Below, piece after piece: positions 1-4,181 of a stretch of 8,882 nt of DNA. Within the stretch, counting starts at the first letter, position 1; each line of letters starts with the position of its first letter. The notes under the pieces were generated by a model. It did not search any database and was not told where the DNA came from. It was given only the letters and a program-made list of their open reading frames with translations. The position numbers were made by a program, and so were the translations under genes. The DNA is from Alphaproteobacteria bacterium UBA3637. Its GTDB lineage: Bacteria > Pseudomonadota > Alphaproteobacteria > CAAHEQ01 > UBA3637. Location: the NCBI GenBank assembly GCA_002373615.1, contig DFKU01000024.1, forward strand, positions 1 to 8,882. The letters are read 5' to 3'.

Positions 1-25
1 CTTCGGGCGTTGCCCTCAGAATGAC
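1..25. repeat. Part of a short interspersed repeat fused to the pilin frame
   Basis: The sequence contains a small hairpin, GGGC-GTT-GCCC (5-15), followed by CTCAGAATGAC. On the opposite strand this reads GTCATTCTGAGGGCAACGCC. It resembles the widespread interspersed TGTCATTCTGAG...GAAGAAT repeat family that I recall from many metagenome-derived genomes. The other half would lie outside the window. It is in frame with the pilin leader region. Only one copy is visible, so the repeat nature is recalled rather than shown. Confidence 0.35.
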
Positions 26-1210
26 ATTGTATATCAACAGGGACGTTCCATGGTGGAAATGCTGGGTGTCCTGGCCGTGATGGGCGTCCTGTCCGTCGCG
101 GGGATAGCGGGCTATCATTCCGCCATGAACAAACACCGCGCGAACGAACTCTTGAACGAGGCCAGTAAGCGTGCGACAGTGGTTGCCGCGCAGGCGATGC
201 AAGGGCGCGAGACTTTTTCCATCAATGAATTTCCCAATAATGAAGCATTGAAGTTTAGCACAGAAGTGACACATGATAAAACAAATGGTCAATTTACTTT
301 GGAAATTGGCGGGGTAAGTGAAGCGGTCTGTCAACAAATGAAGAATGCGATGGGCCCAGTTATTCGTAAATTTGAGCCAGCCACTTGTGTCGATGACGCC
401 ACAGTCACACTCACCTATAATGACGATATGTCCACCACCCCCAAAGCCTGTGATTATAATGATGATACAACGGGGAAGGAATGTACCGATTCAGGCTTTA
501 ATTGGTGTTCAGGAGCCGATACCCCCAGTTGTCAGGCCGATTGTTGTGGTACCTTGAGCCAATGCCAGGCCGGTTGTGATTCCTCAACAGGTGCCATTAG
601 CCCCGTGACTGACGGGACAGAATGTGATTATTCTGCCACGGGGGCAAATGATGGTATTTGTCAAGCTGGGGTATGCGCGGAAAAAATTGAAGGAAAACCC
701 TGCGCCGATAACACCCAATGCGGCGGTGTCAATAGTGGCTATTTCTGTAATTATAAGGGGAATGTGAATTGCCAGACAGGTCCCAGCGGAATGGCGGGCA
801 CGTGTGCAGTTTGGGAAAAAGAAACCCTGCCCAGCGGGGCCACCAGTGAGGGATTCTTTAGAAGTAAAGAGACTATGGATTGGTACAGTGCGCAAAACTT
901 CTGTGCCTCCTACAACAACGGGCAAATGGCGACACTTGATCAGATGGGATTAGGGAATGTAGTTCCCAGCGAGAAGACTTATTGTTCCGGATACACCGGA
1001 TCTTTTGCGTGTCAAAACATAGACGCAACGGGTTGGTCAAATATTCGGGCCAAGTTTGGGGATGGTTGGTATCCCTGGGTGGTAGATTTAAGCCCCAGCG
1101 GCACCACGGATACGACTTCCTGCGGCGCGTTCCTCGTGGGCTTGAACCGTTCTAACGCTTACGTCCGCAGCTTCAATCGCTACAACGTCAGCTACGCTCT
1201 GTGTAAGTAA
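2..1210 (+). CDS. Pilin-like protein with Cys-rich stalk and C-type-lectin-like, DGR-type variable C terminus (5' partial)
   Basis: The reading frame is open to the window edge. The ATG at 50 is not the likely start: just upstream the frame reads QQGRS, giving G|RSMVEMLGV, a prepilin peptidase site with Glu at mature +5. The leader therefore begins outside the window. Counting from Met-50 as residue 1, the parts are a hydrophobic pilin helix (1-25) continuing as an amphipathic helix to about 50, and a small pilin core (about 52-128). A cysteine-dense stretch (134-252) includes a DGICQAGVC segment. A C-type-lectin-like domain (about 275-386) starts MDWYSAQNFC and ends NRYNVSYALCK. The core matches the pilin at the right end of the window (GQF.L.I.GV...VC.Q.K). 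Inference: a minor pilin or pseudopilin displaying a diversifiable binding domain. Family assignment of the N terminus is firm; that of the lectin-like fold rests on pattern only. Confidence 0.85.
   Translation, partial: FGRCPQNDIVYQQGRSMVEMLGVLAVMGVLSVAGIAGYHSAMNKHRANELLNEASKRATVVAAQAMQGRETFSINEFPNNEALKFSTEVTHDKTNGQFTLEIGGVSEAVCQQMKNAMGPVIRKFEPATCVDDATVTLTYNDDMSTTPKACDYNDDTTGKECTDSGFNWCSGADTPSCQADCCGTLSQCQAGCDSSTGAISPVTDGTECDYSATGANDGICQAGVCAEKIEGKPCADNTQCGGVNSGYFCNYKGNVNCQTGPSGMAGTCAVWEKETLPSGATSEGFFRSKETMDWYSAQNFCASYNNGQMATLDQMGLGNVVPSEKTYCSGYTGSFACQNIDATGWSNIRAKFGDGWYPWVVDLSPSGTTDTTSCGAFLVGLNRSNAYVRSFNRYNVSYALCK
1145..1210 (+). other. Putative DGR variable region (VR) core and 3' invariant end
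   Basis: All 18 codons from 1145 to 1198 end in C or T, the pattern left when AAY codons of a template repeat are diversified by adenine mutagenesis. The encoded residues are mostly Asn, Tyr, Ser, Arg and Val. The following codons (Leu-Cys-Lys-stop) look like the fixed end of a target gene. Base use here is clearly more GC-rich than in the AT-rich middle of the gene. A template repeat and reverse transcriptase are not in the window, so the call is an inference from codon pattern, position at the gene's 3' end, host fold and the hairpin just downstream. Confidence 0.6.
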
Positions 1211-1227
1211 ATGACAATTCCGACTAA

Positions 1228-1266
1228 CACGGGAACGGCGCACGACGGGGCGCGCTTGTTTCCGTG
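1228..1266 (+). other. GC-rich hairpin 18 nt after the pilin stop
   Basis: CACGGGAAC (1228-1236) pairs with GTTTCCGTG (1258-1266) over 9 bp with one G-T wobble. The stem continues after a one-base bulge with GGCGC (1237-1241) against GCGCT (1252-1256), leaving a 10-nt loop. No T-run follows, so it is not a typical intrinsic terminator. DGR target genes often have a hairpin or cruciform just downstream of the variable region that assists retrohoming. The position fits that role, which is inferred. Confidence 0.5.
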
Positions 1267-1273
1267 AAGTCTC

Positions 1274-1315
1274 ATCGCTTTTAAGCGATAAAATTTGCCA
1301 CTGGAAAATTTTATC
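1274..1315. repeat. Two overlapping inverted repeats
   Basis: ATCGCTT-TT-AAGCGAT (1274-1289) is a perfect 7-bp inverted repeat. GATAAAATTT (1287-1296) pairs perfectly with AAATTTTATC (1306-1315). The two share GAT at 1287-1289 and cannot both form in full, so the region could switch between structures. The 1211-1367 segment holds no gene on either strand that I can support. The antisense frame through it looks like a shadow. Confidence 0.5.
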
Positions 1316-1337
1316 TTGCGCAGTCCCGCGTGGTCTT

Positions 1338-1366
1338 AAAATCTCCCCTCCCCATGGGGGATTTTT
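1338..1366 (+). terminator. Terminator-like hairpin with T-run
   Basis: AAAATCTCCCC (1338-1348) pairs, with one bulged T, with GGGGGATTTT (1356-1365), and five T follow the G/A arm (1362-1366). It would end pilin transcription about 130 bp after the stop codon, and it directly abuts the -35 box of the next promoter at 1368. The A-run on the left arm means it could also work on the opposite strand. Confidence 0.55.
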
Positions 1367-1367
1367 C

Positions 1368-1396
1368 TTGACATACTGGATAATTTTTGCCACACT
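1368..1396 (+). promoter_or_regulatory. Probable promoter of the kinase gene
   Basis: A perfect TTGACA -35 box (1368-1373) is followed after 17 bp by CACACT (1391-1396), a weak but plausible -10. The expected start near 1403 gives a 5' leader of about a dozen bases that still holds the AAGGA ribosome site (1404-1408), 6 nt before the ATG at 1415. The spacer carries GGATAA and TTTG, which recur in the same places upstream of the divergent neighbour at 2726-2754. Confidence 0.5.
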
Positions 1397-1414
1397 CATA
1401 AAAAAGGACACAAA

Positions 1415-1951
1415 ATGACTCAGACTTTAATTACAATTTCGGGGCAGTTGGGCAGTGGTAAATCCACAGTGGCAAAAATGTTGGCTGAAAAGTTAAATTG
1501 GCAATACTATTCCACAGGGATGGCACAGCGCTCAATCGCCCAAAAACGGGGAATTTCCACCACTGAATTGAATCGTCAGGCCATTACGGATAAAAGTATT
1601 GATGATGAAATTGATGCTGTTTTTAAAAATCCCCCGTGGGGGCAGGCACCTTGCGTGGTGGACAGTCGGTTGGCTTGGCATTTTTTGCCCCATTCCTTCA
1701 AGGTCTGTTTGTTGGTGGATACGAAAACGGCAGCCAAACGTGTCTGGTCAGGAAAGGGGCGTATCAGCGAACAGTACACGAATGAACAAGAAGCCTATAC
1801 CTATTTAAAAAAGCGTCGTGAGTTAGAGCAAGCCCATTTTACGAAAAATTATGCCCTCAATGTGGATGACACTTCTCAGTTTGATTTTGTTATCGATACA
1901 ACCAATTTATCCCCGGAGCAAGTGTGCGATCAAATTTTATCCGCCCTATGA
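1415..1951 (+). CDS. Small P-loop kinase, archaeal-type cytidylate kinase-like
   Basis: The 178-aa protein starts MTQTLITISGQLGSGKSTVA, with a P-loop GxxGSGKS at residues 10-17. It then has a short substrate-side segment (STGMAQRSIAQKRG), a VVDSRLAW strand-loop near residue 80, a lid-like Arg-containing segment (WSGKGRIS) and a C-terminal YALNVDDTSQFDFVIDTTNLSP motif. This layout matches the compact archaeal-type CMP kinase group (about 180 aa), not the 220-230-aa standard bacterial Cmk. The likely reaction is ATP + (d)CMP to ADP + (d)CDP in the cytoplasm, but members of this group are often only annotated as AAA or cytidylate kinase-like, so the substrate is inferred. It has its own promoter and ribosome site. 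Its last 6 bp overlap the end of the convergent gene, leaving no room for a terminator between them. Confidence 0.75.
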   Translation: MTQTLITISGQLGSGKSTVAKMLAEKLNWQYYSTGMAQRSIAQKRGISTTELNRQAITDKSIDDEIDAVFKNPPWGQAPCVVDSRLAWHFLPHSFKVCLLVDTKTAAKRVWSGKGRISEQYTNEQEAYTYLKKRRELEQAHFTKNYALNVDDTSQFDFVIDTTNLSPEQVCDQILSAL

Positions 1952-2719
1952 CCGTGTACGACCACGTGAACGCGCCTTAATCATCTGTTGCATAATGTGT
2001 TGAATCTGAAAATGTTGGGCTAAATTCAAGGCTTTTCCTTTTTCCACAGTCAACAACCGATTTCCCTTTGTTAGATCAGAATTTTGCCTGTCATAATCGT
2101 ATAACAGCATTCTGAAATTTTTAAGCAAATTCTGATCATGAGGCATTTTCGAAAATGTATCTAGAAACGCTTTAGCGCGTGCAGGATTTTCCAATATCGC
2201 CAACAACATTCCCTTTTCGGAATTATCCAACACTTGAAACAAATTGGAAAGAAGTGTTTTGGTGGCAGGATTCATCGGGTCGCTGTCTGTTCCGACTACA
2301 TCCAACAAACGCAAAAAATCCTGAACTTCGGGTGATTGTTCGCGTTTTTTCTTTTCATAGGCCAAGCGCATGACTTCTGCCAACAAATTAACAGGGGTTA
2401 AAATTTTTTGTGTCCATGCTATTTGAATACCACTTTGCGTCAGTAAATCCACCACTTTTTGTTGATCCCCAGGACGCATTTTTAAAAACGCTTTTTTTAA
2501 TTCAGCAACATGGGATGGCATTGTTTCCAATAATTCTAATCCTTGTTGCTCAATGCTGATAACTTCCCCTGTACACAAAGGACTTTTGACCACTTTTTTG
2601 GCAGGATTCATTCCCAAATAAACGTTATATTTTTCACAATGAAAAGGCAAACTTTCCGGTAAATAAGACCGGATTTCTAAAAACGGACAATTGGTCGGAC
2701 ATTCATTTTTTCTTTCCAT
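1946..2719 (-). CDS. Hypothetical protein with N-terminal four-cysteine motif
   Basis: I do not recognise this 257-aa protein. The N terminus has Cys7, Cys11, Cys28 and Cys49 (C-x3-C-x16-C-x20-C), which could bind zinc or an iron-sulfur cluster. These are the only cysteines, so the cluster is suggestive. The rest looks soluble and mostly helical, with many Leu/Lys/Glu segments such as LTPVNLLAEVMRLAYEKKKRE, and a basic tail (KARSRGRTRS) that could contact nucleic acid. There is no signal peptide or membrane segment. The start at 2719 has no clear Shine-Dalgarno: the leader is nearly all A/T apart from GGCACA. It ends convergently inside the kinase gene, so the two 3' ends are transcribed on both strands. 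Frame length and codon use support a real gene, but the function is unknown. Confidence 0.7.
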   Translation of the reverse strand: MERKNECPTNCPFLEIRSYLPESLPFHCEKYNVYLGMNPAKKVVKSPLCTGEVISIEQQGLELLETMPSHVAELKKAFLKMRPGDQQKVVDLLTQSGIQIAWTQKILTPVNLLAEVMRLAYEKKKREQSPEVQDFLRLLDVVGTDSDPMNPATKTLLSNLFQVLDNSEKGMLLAILENPARAKAFLDTFSKMPHDQNLLKNFRMLLYDYDRQNSDLTKGNRLLTVEKGKALNLAQHFQIQHIMQQMIKARSRGRTRS

Positions 2720-2725
2720 AATTTA

Positions 2726-2754
2726 AATGTGCCAAATTTTATCCTAAAAAGCAA
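2726..2754 (-). promoter_or_regulatory. Possible promoter of the hypothetical gene
   Basis: Read on the minus strand, TTGCTT (2754-2749), 17 bp, CACATT (2731-2726). The spacer contains GGATAA and TTTG at the same positions as in the kinase promoter. If this -10 is used, transcription would start at about the ATG, giving a leaderless message, which fits the lack of a ribosome site. An alternative -10, TAAAAT (2741-2736), would give a leader of about 10 nt but lacks a good -35. Confidence 0.35.
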
Positions 2755-2790
2755 GACTTAAAAAAAATTTATGCTTTTATAAAAATAATG

Positions 2791-2819
2791 TTGATTTTCT
2801 AAAAAAAAGTGGTTAAACT
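2791..2819 (+). promoter_or_regulatory. Promoter of the lipoprotein-pal transcript
   Basis: TTGATT (2791-2796), 17-bp spacer, TAAACT (2814-2819). The expected start is near 2826, about 33 nt before the ATG at 2859, with a strong AAGGAG (2848-2853) in the leader. No other convincing promoter is seen before pal, so pal is probably read from here. The surrounding 139-bp divergent gap is very AT-rich. Confidence 0.6.
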
Positions 2820-2858
2820 GCTAAACAGGACCTTAAAAGTCTTTGACAAGGAGAAAGA

Positions 2859-3464
2859 ATGAAAAAACAGTTATTAGTCGTTTTGGGTTGTGCTTTGATT
2901 GGGGCATGCGTTGGTCATGAGACAGATTTGCAAGCAGCTCAGGAAAAGCGTGATTTTGCCTTAATGCAAAAAAGATCAGAAACGGGATGTACATTTATTC
3001 GGGACCATGATGCTTATCGTCAATGTATTATGAATACTTATTATATGCAACATCCTCAGGGCTATGAAACAAAAGAATTAACAACAGGACAACCTGTGGC
3101 GGTTATCAGTAATCCGACCTGTGGAAATCCGGGATGTGCTGCGAAAGTGGCCCCGTTACCTGCCAGCGGACCTCAGATTGTCCCTTATTCCACTTCGGAA
3201 TCACGGACAGTGGAAACAACCTGTACGCAAAATTTCCAAACACAGGAAGCATCTGTCACAACAACCGAAATTTTGCCGCCACCAGCACCTGTCCAAATTG
3301 TGACTCAACCGGCTCCTGTGCCGGTTCCAGCGGTTGAACCTGATCCGGATCCGACATGGTGGGAAACATATCAGGCCGAAAAAAAGCCTGAACCGGCGCC
3401 TGCAAAGCCCGTGTGTCCTTGTCCGGATCCGAATGATCCTTGTCCACAATGTTTTGATAAATAA
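2859..3464 (+). CDS. Proline-rich outer-membrane-type lipoprotein, unknown role
   Basis: This 201-aa protein has a lipoprotein signal peptide, MKKQLLVVLGCALIGAC, with lipobox IGA-Cys17 as the acylation site. A cysteine pair follows in the N-terminal third (GCTFIRDHDAYRQCIM). The middle is rich in Ser/Thr/Gln, then a Pro-Ala-Val stretch (about 150-170) leads to a WWETYQAEKK segment and a C-terminal cysteine/proline cluster (VCPCPDPNDPCPQC). The Pro-rich part resembles spacers that cross the periplasm, but I know no family for the whole. It sits directly before pal on the same strand, with its own promoter, in the place where tolB is usually found. A role with the Tol-Pal complex or the outer membrane is suggested only by that position. 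Confidence 0.8.
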   Translation: MKKQLLVVLGCALIGACVGHETDLQAAQEKRDFALMQKRSETGCTFIRDHDAYRQCIMNTYYMQHPQGYETKELTTGQPVAVISNPTCGNPGCAAKVAPLPASGPQIVPYSTSESRTVETTCTQNFQTQEASVTTTEILPPPAPVQIVTQPAPVPVPAVEPDPDPTWWETYQAEKKPEPAPAKPVCPCPDPNDPCPQCFDK

Positions 3465-3531
3465 AGAGGAAAAAATGATGATGGATAAAGCTTGTTAATT
3501 TTAAAATTAGTTCAACAAAAAAAGAAAGGAA
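3448..3531. repeat. Tandem duplication, copy 1 (84 bp)
   Basis: This unit begins in the last codons of the lipoprotein gene (AATGTTTTGA), runs through the stop, a Shine-Dalgarno, a 7-codon micro-ORF, an AT-rich palindrome (TAATTTTAAAATTA, 3496-3509) and ends with an A-rich GAAAGGA. By eye it matches the next unit at all but about nine positions. Confidence 0.9.
3475..3498 (+). CDS. Putative micro-ORF 1 (MMMDKAC)
   Basis: Three consecutive ATG codons are followed by four more codons and TAA, encoding MMMDKAC. AGAGGA (3465-3470) sits 4, 7 and 10 nt before the three ATGs, so at least one has ideal spacing. It starts only 10 nt after the lipoprotein stop codon, close enough for ribosome reinitiation. 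It could be a leader peptide, a translational coupler or simply a by-product of the duplicated leader. The peptide itself matches nothing I know. Confidence 0.35.
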   Translation: MMMDKAC

Positions 3532-3616
3532 AATGTTTTGAAAAATAAGGAGGAAAAAATGATGATGGATAAACCTTGGTAATTTAAAAATTGGTAAAAC
3601 AAAAAAAAGAAAGGAA
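3532..3616. repeat. Tandem duplication, copy 2 (85 bp)
   Basis: This is a second copy of the 84-bp unit, one A longer in the A-run. The copied lipoprotein tail is now out of its gene and reads only ATG-TTT-TGA (3533-3541). The Shine-Dalgarno has become stronger (AAGGAGG versus AAGAGG), the micro-ORF is kept with two changed residues, and the closing GAAAGGA (3609-3615) serves as the ribosome site of pal. Confidence 0.9.
3559..3582 (+). CDS. Putative micro-ORF 2 (MMMDKPW)
   Basis: This has the same design as the upstream copy: three ATGs, Asp, Lys, then Pro-Trp and TAA. It is preceded by AAGGAGGA (3547-3554), the best Shine-Dalgarno in the window. It ends 42 nt before the pal start. The terminal Pro-Trp codons could slow a ribosome, as leader-peptide codons do, but no competing terminator hairpin is visible, so attenuation is not supported. 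Kept at low confidence as a possible translated leader. Confidence 0.35.
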   Translation: MMMDKPW

Positions 3617-3624
3617 AATTAAAA

Positions 3625-4116
3625 ATGCAAAAATTATTAGCTTCAGTTTGTGCTGTATTATTGGTGAGCGCTTGTTCATCCAAGCAGGGTTTTGAAACCT
3701 ATGGGGATGAAACAACAGGTGGTTGGAAAGATGGCGTCAATATCGCTGATTTGGAAACCACCGCCACAACAAAGGCTTTCCGTAGCGAAACAAATGATGT
3801 GGTTTATTTTAAACTCAACAGTTCTTCTTTGGATGCCACGGCAAAGGCGGATTTGCGCGCTCAAGCCGAATGGTTAAAAGCTCATCCGAAGGCTTTGATT
3901 GTTGTGGAAGGGCGTTGTGATGAACGCGGTACCCGTGAATACAACTTGGCTTTGGGTGAACGCCGTGCCAATATGGCTCGTAGTTATTTGGTGGCCAATG
4001 GTGTGGCCGCAAACCGCATCAAAACCATTTCTTACGGAAAAGATAAACCTGTTGTCTTGGGTTCTGATGAAGAATCTTGGGCGAAAAATCGTTCTGCAAC
4101 AACGGTTGCTTACTAA
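3625..4116 (+). CDS. pal: Peptidoglycan-associated lipoprotein Pal
   Basis: Pal anchors the outer membrane to peptidoglycan and is relocated by the Tol motor during cell constriction. The 163-aa protein has a lipoprotein signal with lipobox VSA-Cys17, a flexible Gly/Thr-rich linker (about 18-55) and a C-terminal OmpA-like domain (about 57-163). The domain shows VYFKLNSSSL, then EGRCDERGTREYNLALGERRAN with Asp99 and Arg114 in the peptidoglycan (diaminopimelate) binding positions, and ISYGKDKPVVLG. The usual His before CDERGT is Arg98 here, a modest variation. Length and motifs match the family fully. The start is fixed by the lipobox distance and GAAAGGA at 3609-3615. It is preceded by the duplicated leader and followed by an intrinsic terminator. 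tolQRAB are not adjacent. Confidence 0.97.
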   Translation: MQKLLASVCAVLLVSACSSKQGFETYGDETTGGWKDGVNIADLETTATTKAFRSETNDVVYFKLNSSSLDATAKADLRAQAEWLKAHPKALIVVEGRCDERGTREYNLALGERRANMARSYLVANGVAANRIKTISYGKDKPVVLGSDEESWAKNRSATTVAY

Positions 4117-4122
4117 AAAGAC

Positions 4123-4151
4123 TTGACTCTTTTGTCCCTTCCTGATATATT
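4123..4151 (+). promoter_or_regulatory. Promoter of the cpoB-tilS-ftsH operon, embedded in the pal terminator
   Basis: TTGACT (4123-4128), exact 17-bp spacer, TATATT (4146-4151). The spacer contains the left arm of the pal terminator, and the -10 box lies in its loop. The expected start, about 4157-4158, is inside the right arm, so the new transcript lacks the left arm and cannot be ended by this hairpin. Confidence 0.7.
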
Positions 4152-4167
4152 TTGGGAAGGGTTTTTT
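4136..4167 (+). terminator. Intrinsic terminator after pal
   Basis: CCCTTCC (4136-4142) pairs perfectly with GGAAGGG (4155-4161), with a 12-nt loop, followed by six T (4162-4167). It lies 20 nt after the pal stop codon. It separates the lipoprotein-pal transcript from cpoB, apart from any read-through. Confidence 0.85.
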
Positions 4168-4181
4168 ATGAAGGGGATAAA

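Noticed and set aside
1088..1411. Antisense 107-codon frame across the pilin 3' end and the intergenic hairpins
   Set aside because: It runs through the terminator and promoter of the neighbour and lacks a ribosome site or recognisable domain. It is open mainly because of GC-rich sequence in the putative variable region.
1631..1642. CCCCCGTGGGGG palindrome inside the kinase gene
   Set aside because: It is explained by the codons for Asn-Pro-Pro-Trp-Gly, has no T-run and lies mid-gene. Its likeness to the hairpin at 1345-1360 is probably chance.
3448..3616. CRISPR-like repeat pair
   Set aside because: The two long units adjoin with no spacer and contain coding and ribosome-site sequence. This is a tandem duplication, not a CRISPR array.
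3475..3624. Attenuator or riboswitch before pal
   Set aside because: The only structures seen are weak AT palindromes. There is no GC stem with a T-run and no recognisable aptamer, so a premature terminator is not supported.
4152..4181. Upstream TTG start for cpoB
   Set aside because: It would place ten residues before a clean signal peptide and lies before the predicted transcription start. The ATG at 4182 has a proper ribosome site.
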